DNA of 64,000 bases from Ursus arctos (lineage: Eukaryota; Chordata; Mammalia; Carnivora; Ursidae). Below are positions 34,425 to 46,059 of the stretch, piece after piece. The notes beneath the pieces were generated by a model that was not told the origin of the DNA, made no database searches, and saw only the letters and a program-made list of their open reading frames with translations. The stretch covers positions 9,596,001 through 9,660,000 of the forward strand of contig NW_026622997.1 of assembly GCF_023065955.2 (NCBI RefSeq), read 5' to 3'. The position numbers were made by a program, and so were the translations under genes. Each line of letters opens with the position of its first letter. The stretch's first letter is position 1.

Positions 34425-35925
34425 CTAATATTCAACAAGGAAGCCAAGAATGCTCAATTGAGAAAAGACAGTCTCTTCAGTAAATGGTCCTGGGATAACT
34501 GGATGTTCATATGTAAAAGAATGAAACTGGAACCCGTAACATACACCACTGACAAAAATTAACTGGAAATGGGCTAGAGACTTAAATGTATGACCTGAAA
34601 CCATGAAATTCCTAGAAGAAAATACAGGACCAAACTCTTTGACATGCGTCTTGGTAATGATTTTTTGTATTTGGCACTTAAAGCACAAGCAACAAAATAA
34701 AAAATAAAGAAGTGGGATGCATTAAACTAAAAAGCTTCTGCACAGCAAAAGAAATAATTAACAAGTGAAAGGACAACCTACAGAATGGGAAAAGATACTT
34801 GCAAGCCATATATCTGATAAGGGGTTAATATCCAAAACATACAGAATTCATACAACTCAATAGCAAAAAAAATAAAAATAAAAATAAAATAAAAAACAGG
34901 CAAAGGACCTGAATGGATATTCTCCAAAAAATATATACAAAAGGCCAACAGGTACTGGAAAAGTGCTCAACATCACTAATTAGAGAAATGAAAATTAAAA
35001 TCACAATGAGATACCACTTCATGCCTGTTAAAATGACCATCACCAGAAGACAAAAGATAAATGCTGACAAGGATGTGGAGAAAAAGGACCTTTGTGCTGT
35101 TGGTTGGACTGTACATTGGTGCAGCCACTATGGAAAACAATATGGAGGCTCCTCAACAAATTAAAAGTAGAACTGCCATATGATCCAGCAATTCCACTTC
35201 TGGGAATATATCCAAAAGAAGTGAAAACACTAAGTTGAAAAGGTATCTGCATCCCCATTTTCATAGCAGCATTATTTACATTAGCCAAGACCTGGAAACA
35301 ATCTAAGTGTCCATTGATGGATGGATGGATAAAGAAGTAGTTGTGGTATACATACATATACCCAATGGAATATTAGACATGAAAACAAAGAAATCCTAAT
35401 ATTTGTGACAACATGAATGGACCTGGAAGGCGTTGTGCTAAGTCAGACAGAGAAAGACAAATACCATATGATCTTACTTATACGTGGAATCTAAAAATAT
35501 ATAAAAGAAAAACCAAACTCATAGAAACAGAGATCAGACTGAGGTCACCAGAGGCAGGATGTGGGGGAAGGAGGATTGAAGAAAGGTGACCATAAGGCAC
35601 AAACTTCCAGTTATAAGATAAATTAGTACTACAGATGTACAACACAATGACTACAGCTAACACTGTTGTATGATACATAGGAAAGCTGGAGAGAGCTAAG
35701 AGAGTAAATTCTAAAAGTGTTCGTCACCGGAGAAAAAAATTTTTCCTTTATTCTTCTTCTTTTCTTTTTACTGTGTCTATACGAGAAGATGAATGGTAGT
35801 GAAACCTATTATGGTAATCATCTCACAATATATGTAAATCAAATCATCATGTTGTACACTTTAACTTACACAGTGATGTATGTCAATTGTTTCTCAATAA
35901 AACTGGAAAGAAAACTTAAACGTGT
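34425..35925 (+). mobile_element. older L1 fragment
   Basis: ORF2-end words repeat in the same order as in the L1 to its left ('agtcaactaatattcaacaag', 'gatccagcaattccacttct', 'aaagacaaataccatatgat'). The 3' end differs ('tcaattgtttctcaataaaa'), so it is another, older subfamily. All frames are broken. Confidence 0.75.
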
Positions 35926-35949
35926 AAAAACAGCAGGAGTCATAACTCA

Positions 35950-36549
35950 TGTTGAAGATAAGACAACAGGTCCAAAATGGAGTTGCTTATGCTAAGCCCC
36001 ATGTCACCAAACCAAGATGTAATTACAGTTTTGGCTCTCCCAGAAATGGAATCTTAAACCAGTCAATCAGGAACTGCCTGATAAGCACTAGTTAGGTAAT
36101 CTGCCTGACAGACCCTTGCCATCCCCTAAAGGAAAGTGATTTTCCTGTAACCAACTGCGTTTTTGCCTCATATAACTTCCTTGTTCCTGCTCCCTCCTGC
36201 CTATAAAAGTCTTCCTTTTTTTTTTTAAGATTTTATTTATTTATTCGACAGAGATAGAGACAGTCAGCGAGAGAGGGAACACAAGCAGGGGGAGTGGGAG
36301 AAGAAGAAGCAGGCTCATAGCAGAGGAGCCTGATGTGGGGCTCGATCCCAGAATGCCGGGATCACGCCCTGAGCCGAAGGCAGATGCTTAACCGCTGTGC
36401 CACCCAGGCGCCCCATAAAAGTCTTCCATTTTGTACAGCTCCTCAGAGCTCCTTTCTATCTGTTGGACTGGATGCCACCCGCTTGATGAACTATTGAATA
36501 AAAGCTGTAAGATCTTTAAAACTGGCTCAAATTGAATGAGTTTTTAACA
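35950..36549 (+). repeat. ERV1-type solo LTR with 4-bp target duplication
   Basis: It begins TGTTGAAG and ends TTAACA, and is flanked by CTCA on both sides (35946-35949, 36550-36553), the 4-base duplication expected of gammaretrovirus-like elements. A TATA-like word (ctataaaag, 36201) and an AATAAA signal (36496) stand in the right order. Without the SINE the LTR is about 390 bp. No internal viral genes remain. Confidence 0.8.
36216..36414 (-). repeat. SINEC inserted at the TATA region of the LTR
   Basis: Complete antisense bear-type SINE. The duplication ataaaagtcttcc lies at 36203-36215 and 36415-36427, so the LTR's TATA-like word is present on both sides. Confidence 0.92.
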
Positions 36550-36559
36550 CTCAAGAAAC

Positions 36560-37320
36560 TCTACATTTTAGTTTTAATATATGTAAACCATACCTTTAGT
36601 TTTAAAAACAGAGCAAATAAAAAGGTTAGAAGTTTAAACCAAAAAGTGATTATTTTCTAAGTTAATTTGTATACAATGACCTAAGGGATAGAAATATTTA
36701 AATATTTGGAACTTGATCCTTCTTATGGCTTTAAGGAAACCACTTCTACCTTATTCTTGGTTTTCCTCACTATGAAACAGGAGTGTATCATCTTGCAAGA
36801 CTGCTCATAGGTTATTAATACATGTGAAATTCTTGAATAAAATATTAAATACATGATAAATATTTTCTGGTAAATACTATCTAACTACATTTATAAATAA
36901 TAGCATTTTACAGTCACATTAGAATTATAAATTAAAGCCCATTTGAAAATATATGCAAATATATGCATATATATACATACCAGTAAGAAAAGAAAGCCAC
37001 AATTACCAATCAACAAAGACAGAAAATATCTCTTTCATATGAGATTATTTTGATCAATATAATAAAAATATCTTGTGACTGATCTTTTTTCACTTAATTG
37101 TTTGATGTCATTTGGGCTCTGCCTAAATCATATGAAATTTAATATAGCAGGAAACTGGAACACTGCTGGCCTTTTATTCTAGCTAATGAAGAGAAGCAGA
37201 ATGATGAAATTATCCTGAAGATTAGCCATTTTATTTATTCAAAATTTGCCTCTGCTTTAGGAATCTGGCACTATACAATGATAGGGCTTTGCACTTCTAG
37301 AGGGAATGTTGCTACAAATC
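36560..37320. other. AT-rich intergenic sequence; nothing recognised
   Basis: No long frame and no nameable repeat; short runs of 'atatgca/atatata' occur near 36945-36980. Confidence 0.4.
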
Positions 37321-37321
37321 G

Positions 37322-37546
37322 GTTTCTCAGTCTTAGCACTACTGAGATTTGGGGCAGCTGGATAATTCTTCGGGGGGGGGGGCGCTGTCCTGTGTATTGT
37401 AAGATGCTTAGCAGCGTCCCTGGCCTCTACCCAGTACATAGCTATTGGGGTGGGTAGCACTCCCACCCCAATGTGTGACAACCAAAACCATCTCTAGACA
37501 CGGCTAAATGTCCCTGGGGGGGGGGCAAAATCTCCCCCCAACCACT
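37322..37546 (-). repeat. MER20-like hAT element
   Basis: 'tttctcagtcttagcactac', 'ctgtcctgtgtattgtaaga', 'ggcctctacccagtacat' and 'gacaaccaaaaccatctcta' follow MER20 in antisense. Two G-runs lie inside. Confidence 0.75.
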
Positions 37547-37549
37547 CCT

Positions 37550-38195
37550 ACAAAAGCCTTTCTGTGCACAAGTGGACCCCTGCTACATGCACTGAAGACA
37601 TAGGTCCAAGGTGGCAGTAGGTCTTTGTGTTCCAAACTGTCATTTCCCATTGGTTGGGCAGATACAGCAGCCTCCAGATGCTTGTATGCTCCCACTTCCC
37701 ACCCCCAGGCAGAAGTAGAGGCACAACAGGGACTGTCCGCATGGAACCTTGAATGAGCTGGGGTTACGGGCAAGTCTTGTCTGCTCACAGCATTGCCCAG
37801 GTCCTCCTAGGTCTCACGCCTCACCTCCCTACATTCTGTAGCTAGGGTATCCTTTTGGTTTTTCTTCAGTTCTCCAAAATCCTTATCTAAAAAGTTTCCT
37901 TTTCATGAATTATGTCACAAACATGTTGACATTTTGTCCAAACAAAAATCAAAAAAATCTTTGATTACATTACAACTTGAAAACAAAACTAGAGGAAAGA
38001 ATGTGTAGAAACACATAAAGAAAGTGATATCTTAAAGCTGGGAGGGGTCTTAGAGCTGAGCTCCCAACAGTCACACCTGCCACATTCCAAGGTCTCAGTT
38101 GCCACAGGTGGCTAATGGCTGCCATACTGGATAGTGCAGACATGGAACATTTCTGTCACCATGGAAGTTCTTGCAGGCAGCACTGTCTCAGAGAT
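37550..38195. other. unassigned sequence
   Basis: No exon or repeat can be supported. Confidence 0.35.
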
Positions 38196-38470
38196 TACCT
38201 AGGGCACAGACCTTATTTTATAGGTGAGTAATGAAGTCCTAGAAGTTGAATAAAATAATCCAGCTAAAAGGATTCTTGGCTGGCTCAGGTAGAAGAGCTT
38301 GCAACCCTTCATCTCCTAGTAGTGAGCTCGTGCCCCACGTTGGGTGTAGAGAGGTCTAAAAAAAAGATAAATAAACTAAAAAAAAAAAAAAAAAAAGAGT
38401 AATAATCCAGCTAAGAGAAACAGCAAGCTCGTGGCAGAGCTAAGGCTGAAAACCCGACCAGTTAATTCCA
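38196..38470 (-). repeat. MIR split by an old SINE
   Basis: 'ttattttataggtgagtaat...gaataaaataatccagctaa' and, after the SINE, 'gtggcagagctaaggctgaa' are antisense MIR pieces in order. Confidence 0.55.
38268..38400 (+). repeat. old, diverged SINEC
   Basis: It has a tRNA-like body ('cttggctggctcaggtagaa', 'cgtgccccacgttgggtgta') and a long A-tail, flanked by aataatccagctaa (38254-38267 and 38401-38414). Confidence 0.75.
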
Positions 38471-39107
38471 CTCGCGCTCTTTCTCCCACACACTGCCTCC
38501 CAGCTTGGAACGTCACAGAGCGTTCTGGCCATTGTAGCTTAAAAACAGGTGTCAGAGGCAGAAAAACAATTCCAAATAATTATGACAATGGACCAACTCT
38601 GTATAAAATGTTAATCCAGTTTACTAACCATGTGTTGCACACCTGCCACCACCAGGAACGTGGCTCCGGGTTGAATCCCTGTCCTACTAGGGGATACAGA
38701 CTGAAAACCCTCAATACCATGTAGTCGAAGCAAAGAAAGAAGTAAGCCCACGGCCCAGCATCAGAGTAAAGAAGGTGGGAGAGGTGTTCAGGATGCCTAA
38801 AACACACAGGAGCAAACAGGAGGGCCCCCTGGGCGATTTCCTTGACTCTCTCGGTTCAGTTCTGCTCACCTGCTAGCAGCACGGAAATCTCCATCTCCGA
38901 TCAGACTTCAGCCTATGTCCACTGGCCACCCCGAAAGGAAGTCCCGCCCCAAGGCAGCACATCCAGGCCTTCACAGCACATCCGGGACCTTCCCAGCTCA
39001 CACCGCCCCTCTGCCCCCATGCCTTGGTTTCCACTGTCTCGAGGCCCAGGCTCTGTACCTGCCGTAGTGTGCGGCCTGTCTGCAGGCATGGTGCTTCCGG
39101 GAGCCTG

Positions 39108-39195
39108 AGAACCAAACCTCCTCTCTCTGTTTCTCTTTCTCAGAACCAGCCTCCTCTCTCTGTTTCTCTTTCTCTTTCTTTTTCTCTCTCACGCT
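39108..39195. repeat. CT-rich tandem duplication
   Basis: A unit of about 33 bases (agaacca...cctcctctctctgtttctctttctc) occurs twice in tandem, followed by a CT-rich tract. Confidence 0.8.
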
Positions 39196-39289
39196 CCGTG
39201 CCCAATCTCTCACCAAATTGTATTTGTTTTCTTTAAAAGTTCTAGAGCCTACTCTGTCCCCATCACCATCTTTGTTCCAGATCCCATAG

Positions 39290-39840
39290 TCTTTTTAAAA
39301 AATTATTCTAATTTAATTTTAATTTAATTATTTTAAAGTGTGACATTCATTAGTTTTTAGTATATTCACAAAGTTGTACAGCCATCACCATTGTCCAATT
39401 CCAGAACGTTTCACCTCCCCAGAAAGAAGTCCCACAGCCATCAGCAATTAACAGCCCCCCACACATTCCCCCTGCTGGCCTCTCCCTGACACCTGCTACT
39501 CTCCTTCATATCTCTAGAGATTTGCCTGTTGCAGACATTTCATATAATGGAATCACACATTATGGGATCTTGTGTGACTGGCTTAACTCAACATAATGTT
39601 TTTAAGCTCCATCCTTCCTGTAGCACCTGTCAGTACCAGCACCTTATTTCTTTGTAAAGGCCAAATACCCCGCTGTGCAGATATCTCATACTCTGTTGTT
39701 GCATTCCTCAGTGGGTGGGCTTGAGGGTTGGTTCCACCTTGAGGCTGTTATGAATAGTGCCGCTATGACAGATGCTGTACAAGTTGCTGTGTGGACACGA
39801 GGTTTCAATCCTCTTGGGTACCCCATCAGCTCTGAATAAC
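39290..39840 (-). repeat. L1 fragment, antisense
   Basis: 'tagtatattcacaaagttgt', 'gatttgcctgttgcagacat', 'ggcttaactcaacataatgt' and 'gctgttatgaatagtgccgc' are antisense L1 words in order. Confidence 0.65.
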
Positions 39841-39879
39841 ATTAGTGGATAAACCCTGCAGTTTTTCCTGCTTCCAGGC

Positions 39880-40290
39880 TTATCCTCTCACTTCATTCTC
39901 CAAACCAACATTACAGTCTTTTAAAACACGTAAGTCTTCTATGTGTGTAAATCAGATCATTCTGAACCTGTATTTAAAACCTTTTGGGGCGCCTGGGTGG
40001 CTCAGTAGTTAAGCATCTGCCTCTGGCTCAGGGCGTGATCCCGGAGTCCTGGGATGGAGCCCCGCATCAGGCTCCCTGCTCTGCTGGGAGCTTGCTTCTT
40101 CCTCTCCCACTCCCCCTGCTTATGTTCCCTCTCTCACTGGCTGTCTCTCTCTCTCTGTCAAATAAATAAAATCTTTAAAAAAAAAAAAAACCCAAAACAA
40201 ACAAAAAAACCAAAAACCAAAAGATAAAACCTTTCAATAACTTTCATTGCACTGAAGAAAAAACAAAAACCAAAAACCTCAATGTGGCCT
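39880..40290 (+). repeat. L2-like fragment split by a SINE
   Basis: 'aaatcagatcattctgaacc' before the SINE and 'cattgcactgaagaaaaaac' after it resemble the L2 coding region. Confidence 0.4.
39986..40225 (+). repeat. SINEC with long A-rich tail
   Basis: Bear-type body; the flanking word aaaaccttt occurs at 39977-39985 and 40226-40234. Confidence 0.87.
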
Positions 40291-40439
40291 ATCTCTTCAA
40301 CCTTGTCTCCAGGGTGAGGACGGGCCCGGGACGACTGGCCAATTTCCCCCAACTCATGTTTAGGTAAATTGAGGCTACAGGGAGGGCCGTCACAGCATGA
40401 GCACTTGTCATTGGCTGTAGTACCATTTGCTTCTTTCTT

Positions 40440-41219
40440 GTCCCCCAGTCCTCTGCCCTAGTGCAGATTCTCTTTCCTCCCCTCGGGCCGTTCCTGAAAA
40501 TCCAAGACTCAAGATCTCAGACTGCTACAACTTTAAGGAGCCTTGGGAGATTCCAGGGTGGTGATTTGTGGGCTGTGCTCTGGGAACCCCCCCCCCCCCG
40601 GGGCGGGGTCCTGGAACAGAGTGGGGGGGGAGCAGAGGGCAGGAGATCAAGTGGGCAGGGCTCCAAAGCATGGGGGTTTTTTTAAGGAAAATTTTTATCA
40701 GCTGAAAGCAAAAGGAGACCTGAGAACAAATTTATTTATTTTCATCCATTGTGATTGGTTCATGTCTCTTAGATCTCGCTTATAGGTGAAACCTCCGTCG
40801 CTTCCACCCCCCATGTATATTTTGTTGATATTTGGATCATTCGTATTGTAGAGATTCCCACAGCCTCAATTTTGTATCTTCATTTTTTTTTTTAAACATG
40901 TTCCTCCTGCCTGTTTGTCTCCTGTAAATTCTTCGTTAGACCCAGAGGTTTGAGGAGATTCAGGATCTGTTTTGTTTCTGTGGCGGGGCTGGGGGAGGGA
41001 CAGAGCAACTTCACAGACGGTGCTATTTCCTTCTACCGGGAAGATCCGAAGTCTGGTGGTCTTTCTTGCGATGGTAGCAGCCGTTAACGCTCATTGCCAA
41101 ATCCAAGACCCATTAGGCGTTGCAAAGCGGGGATGTTCTAATTCTATTACTCTTTTCCGTGTGTTAGCTGGAATTCTGTAACCCTCTTCATTGACAGACG
41201 AGGAAAGCAAGGCTACGGC
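40440..41219. other. unassigned sequence with C- and G-runs
   Basis: A C-run (40589-40600) and G-runs lie near 40600-40630. No gene or repeat recognised. Confidence 0.35.
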
Positions 41220-42110
41220 CAGCCCGCAGAGCTCTCACTTCTGCAAGCCAGAGGCACTCCCCCCTGGGGAGCGACCGCTCACGGCAGGTGGCCCTGCTTC
41301 CCCGGGATGCGGGGCGAGGCAGGTGGCCGTCAGCGGACCTCTGCGACCCTGAAGCAGGAAAGGGAGCAGCTGAAGATCAGAAGGGCAAATGCTGGCGGGA
41401 AAAGCAGACAATGAGCTTGAAATCAAAGGTGATAACAGAAGCGGCCCTCGAGCTGGGGCCTGGGCAGAGCTCTGCGCTGGAAGAGGAACCCTCTCACGAA
41501 TGACTCGCCAGCCTGCAGGCACAGGCGGGAAGTGCTGCCTCTGAAGTGTCATCACAGACGACAAGGGGCAGCGGCAGGCGACCAGGCTTTCACGAGTTTG
41601 GCGGTGAGGTCCCAGACACAGACGTAGGGGAGGGAAGGGGAGGGCGATGCGGTCAAGGAAGTGGAGGGGCTTTGCGAGGCGGGAAGCCGAGCTGTCCTCC
41701 TCCTCCTGTCCCTCCGGGCTCCTGACCCAGCCTGAGAGCGGCTGCTGTCGGGATCCAGCTGCAATTTTTCAAACCAATTAAGGAGCAGCGCCGCGGCCCC
41801 GGGAGGCCGTGCTGTCGGCCTCTCCGGAGTCCTCGGGCTCAGACCCGGACCCTTGGGGACGACATCTGGAGGCTCTAATTGAGCCCCTCAGAGTTAAAAA
41901 TAAAAAGTAGCAAGCAGCTAGTCTTTTGACTTTAAACTGCGGCAGGAGCGTGGCTCTTTTTCAGCAGAGGTTTTCCATCAGCGCTGCCGAGAGCGGTGTC
42001 CCCGCTGGCTTAACTGCTGCTGCAGGGGCTCCGCACATTCCCTTCCGCTGGCACCCGCTCCTCCGGGAGGCCTCCGGCCCCGCGTTCACCAATTAGCCAG
42101 AAGTAAGTTC
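41220..42110. promoter_or_regulatory. GC-rich, non-repetitive block; possible regulatory element
   Basis: CpG-containing sequence ('gcgccgcggccccgggaggc', 'ctccggagtcctcgg') is next to AT-rich words typical of conserved enhancers ('taattgagcccctcagagtt'). No repeat or convincing exon is visible. The assignment as regulatory is an inference from composition. Confidence 0.4.
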
Positions 42111-43137
42111 CATTCGGGTGACGATACAGCCATCCAAAACAAAGAAGCCCAAATCTCTCGGCTGAGAAAAGTCACGACGGCTCTGGGCTCCGTCTTAAAC
42201 CTGAAACAGTCACTCTTAGGACAGTTGAGTGAAAAGCCGAGCAATAAAACAGAGAAAGTGGGCCAAACCAGCCCTTTTGGTCATTTTGCAATCCGTAGAC
42301 CAAACTGCTGCTGTGAAGGTTTTACTTTTCCTCCAGGTTCTCTGGCGTTGTGTAGCTGTTTCTTCAGAAAAAAAAGGTCCTCTTCACCTCCCAGTTTGAG
42401 AATCAGAATAGAAAGGTCTGGGCTTGCAGCGTTGGGAAGGGAAATGAAATCAGAGCATTCGCTGTCCTTAGGAGTGAGACCCAGACTTCTCTCTTTCCCA
42501 AAACATGAACGCCAAAAATACTTTTTCTGCTTCTCTATGGAAGTTGGACAGCAGCAAAATCATCAGTGACTATCACTTATGAAAACACAGCTCGGGACAA
42601 TGTAATCCATATAAACACGGAATCCCAATATGGCCCAGTCCTGGCATGGTGTCGCCTTCCAAGAAGTAAGAGTTGGACATAAAAGTAGGGTTGAGAGGAG
42701 TCCAAATCTGTATTTAGTCTCTTGAGGGAACTTGAAAGAGGAAACAGTTTTTAGACACAGCACAACATCTACAAAAGGTTCTATTTCTTCATCTTTCTCT
42801 CCCCTGGCGCCTGCGCCTTCCGTCAGAGCTTCCTAGGGACCCTACCTCTGCCGCCCACATGGCCCCTCTCCCTCCTGCCCTCCTTCCTCTCTGCCAGTCT
42901 CTTCACTCTCTGCATCCATTGTGCCTTTCTGGATTCTATCATTTTCTTGTTTTATTTTCTTTGCACCTGAATTCTGTACAAAATAGCCCCGAAGAACCAG
43001 GAATTGATCTAATAATAAGAAAGTGGGAGGTGGCAGGAGGAGGCAAGATTAAAAGGGGTATATATGCAATTTTGTGCTCTTCCTTTGTTGATGTTTGTGA
43101 GCCTGGCCAGGCAGGAAAGCATAGTTACTGTATCTCC
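42111..43137. other. unassigned sequence
   Basis: A 149-codon plus-strand frame begins at 42859 and continues to 43308, but it has no family resemblance and contains a non-triplet tandem duplication, so I do not call it a gene. Confidence 0.35.
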
Positions 43138-43199
43138 CGGAGGGGCTTTGCCTCAGCCCTAATCCCATCGGAGGGGCTTTGCCTCAGCCCTAATCCCAT
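43138..43199 (+). repeat. perfect 31-bp tandem duplication
   Basis: The unit beginning cggaggggctttgcctcagc is repeated head to tail without mismatch (43138-43168, 43169-43199). Confidence 0.95.
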
Positions 43200-44229
43200 G
43201 CTGTTTTTCCTCCTGCCATTTGATCACCCGGGACTTCTGAAGACACTCACTCTCTGGGGGTTTCCAACATTTCTCTTTGCAGATCAGGGAGTGAAGATAC
43301 TGGCTTAGGGGCTTAATTCCCCCTCCTCCAGGATCCCTGTGTCTAGTGAGATGAGGGGAAGTTACACTTCTTTCCAGGGGCCTCTGACCACTAAATGACC
43401 CATGCTGCCACAACCAGAGCAGACAAGGGGGCAGTTCAACCCTTGAAAGTCTGAGAAGGCTGGAGGTGTCACTGGATAGGTACCACCGTCCTGGGGCCTG
43501 CCTCAACCATTCCTTCCCACAGAAACCACAGAAAGGCCCTTGCCCACAGCTACCCCCTCTCCCTCTGCCTCCAGATTGACTCTGGTGCTTGCCCCGGGGG
43601 GGGGGGGCACCCATGGTGTGTCATGCCCCCTCCTCTTGGGAACTGTGAGTAGTAAACCATCTTTTCAAAGGTCATTGTCTCCTAATCTGTTGGCTTTAGT
43701 ATACCTCAAATATTCTATTAATACACTGTTTTTTTAAAACAGCTAGGAAACGTCTAATCCCACTACATGTCAGGGGTTCAACTTCAAGAGCGTGAGGCTT
43801 AGCTGTTTCATTTCAGGATTTCCACATGCACCTGGTGCCTAGCTCTGACCTTTGTTGGATTTTTTTCAGGAAGGTGGCCATGGTTTGTTTCTTCCTTGCT
43901 TGCTTGCTTCCCCCCCCCCCACCCCTGATTAACTTTGACACACATGAGAACTCAGCCCACTTGGTTTGTGATGAAATCCAGGATTGATTAGCCATTCTCA
44001 GTGCTCAGTTCTCCTGGACTGACCTGACCCAGTCACTTCTGATTTTCCAGGCTAGGCTCCTGCGTCGTCCTGGTGGACGGAACACGTTAGCAGCCTGTCC
44101 AATCTGAATACAAACATGAAACAGTCTTTCCTTTTTATTTTATCCAATTTCCTTTGCCATTCTAGAAAAACTTCTTAATTTCTTATAAAATTATATGTCC
44201 TTTGAGATTAGGTTAAAAGTCTACTTCAA

Positions 44230-44427
44230 GGGGCACCTGGGTGGCTCAGTCATCAAGCATCTGCCTTCGGCTCAGGGCGTGATCCTGGAGTTCTGGGATC
44301 AAGCCCCGCATCAGGCTCCTCTGCTGGTAGCCTGCTTCTTCCTCTCCCACTCCCCCTGCTTGTGTTCCCTCTCTCGCTGGCTGTCTCTCTCTCTGTCAAT
44401 TGAATACATAAAATCTTTTAAAAAAAG
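44230..44427 (+). repeat. SINEC, bear-type
   Basis: Head 'ggggcacctgggtggctcag', body and A-tail are present. Confidence 0.88.
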
Positions 44428-44429
44428 AA

Positions 44430-45414
44430 TATAGATGATAGACTAAAATTGTGGTAACAGAGGGATCTTGATGATTCTGTGGGAACTTTTCCATATGATC
44501 ACTCTCTCTCGTGGCTGTCTGGGCTCAGCAGAGTGGCAACATCACATTTAAAGACAGGCTCTATTTTGACGCTGTACATTCTGTGCTGTCCATCATGGAC
44601 CCCTACTTCACCTTGTGATTTTTTACATTAGGGCTCCGTATGGTCAGTGATGCAAGGAGGAGGGTGGTAGCCTAAGAAGGAGGGTGGGTAGGTGTAGCTA
44701 AGTAGTGTGTACCTCAAGGGAGGAAACCAATGCTTAAAAGAAGGTATGTATTGGCCTTAAAGGGACAATGAGAAGGGACAGAAAGCTGGTAGTCCCTCTG
44801 AGCTCATGGAACTGGGGAATCAGTATGGAAGAATTGGCAGAACTTGCTCCAGAGGGCTGCAAAGGAAGTGGTTCCCTCAGGGGGAGCAAGGAAATAGAGC
44901 ACCCTTCAGGGAAGAAGTCGTGAAGAGAGCTGAGGACAAAGGGGGTTTCAATTATAGGGTGAGGAAGATGTGAGTGGGCTCACTGCAGAGGAAGGTTCGA
45001 AGAAGAACCAGCATTGGAAGGAAGCGCAGTGAGGTGATGAGAATCTCATGGGCATCACCACTGTGAGACAGGCCTGATGTTTGTCAGGACTACTCGACCT
45101 TCACCACCACCTCTGGCCCCAGAGGACTCTTGTGTTCCTGAAGTGCGAAATTGTAGCCTCCTCTGCACAGATAACATGGAGCTCCCGCCACTGCTACCCA
45201 TGCTGAGAATCTGACGATGGACTCTTCTTTCAGGGCTGAAGGCATTGGCAAGTAGGGAGCTTGCCCTCAGAAGATCCAATCCACAAGAGCCCAACCTTTC
45301 CACCTGAGTTAGCTAATGTACACTATGGGCTGCGCCTGACAGTCCCTTGCATCCTGCCACCTCCGCAGAACTATCCCCTGTCAAAAGAACACAGCAACTG
45401 AGATCAGCAGTTTC
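44430..45414. other. unassigned sequence
   Basis: No repeat or exon recognised; short frames only. Confidence 0.35.
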
Positions 45415-45430
45415 AGAATTTGTAGGGCCT

Positions 45431-45632
45431 GGGGCGCCTGGGTGGCACAGCGGTTAAGTGTCTGCCTTCGGCTCAGGGCGTGATCCCGGCGTTGTGGGAT
45501 CGAGCCCCACATCAGGCTCCTCTGCTATGAGCCTGCTTCTTCCTCTCCCACTCCCCCTGCTTGTGTTCTCTCTCTCACTGGCTGTCTCTATCTCTGTCAA
45601 ATAAATAAATAAAATCTTAAAAAAAAAAAAAA
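45431..45632 (+). repeat. young SINEC
   Basis: Bear-type SINE with a perfect 16-base duplication agaatttgtagggcct (45415-45430, 45633-45648). Confidence 0.92.
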
Positions 45633-45649
45633 AGAATTTGTAGGGCCTA

Positions 45650-45755
45650 ACACTTAATAGCTGTAGAACATTCAACAGGTAAGGTATGGCTGTTTAACTG
45701 TTTCCTCATCTTTAACATGGGAATAATAATGAATTACTACAGTAGTACATGGCCT
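45650..45755 (+). repeat. MIR fragment
   Basis: 'ttaatagctgtagaacattc' and 'tttcctcatctttaacatgg' follow the MIR core. It may start before the SINE to its left. Confidence 0.5.
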
Positions 45756-45802
45756 CTTTGATTGAGAACCTAATTTGGATCTCTTTTTCAAAAGAAAAGT
45801 TT

Positions 45803-46001
45803 TTGGGTTTTGTTTTTTTTTTAAGATTTTTTTTTTTTATCAGAGAGAGAGAGAGCACACAAGCAGGCGGAGTGGCAGGCGGAGAGAGAAGCAGGCTCTC
45901 CTCTGAGCAAGGAGCCCAATGCGGGACTCGATCCCAGGACCCTGGGATCATGACCTGAGCCAAAGGCAGACCCTCAACTGACTGAGCCACCTAGGTGTCC
46001 C
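45803..46001 (-). repeat. SINEC
   Basis: Antisense SINE with duplication tcaaaagaaaagttt (45788-45802, 46002-46016). Two more 'aaaagtttg' words follow to the right. Confidence 0.9.
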
Positions 46002-46059
46002 TCAAAAGAAAAGTTTGGGTAGAAAAGTTTGAGATCTCTCTTCCAAAAGAAAAGTTTGG

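Noticed and set aside
42859..43308. 149-codon open frame on the plus strand
   Set aside because: It contains a 31-bp tandem duplication that is read in two different frames, and no known motif.
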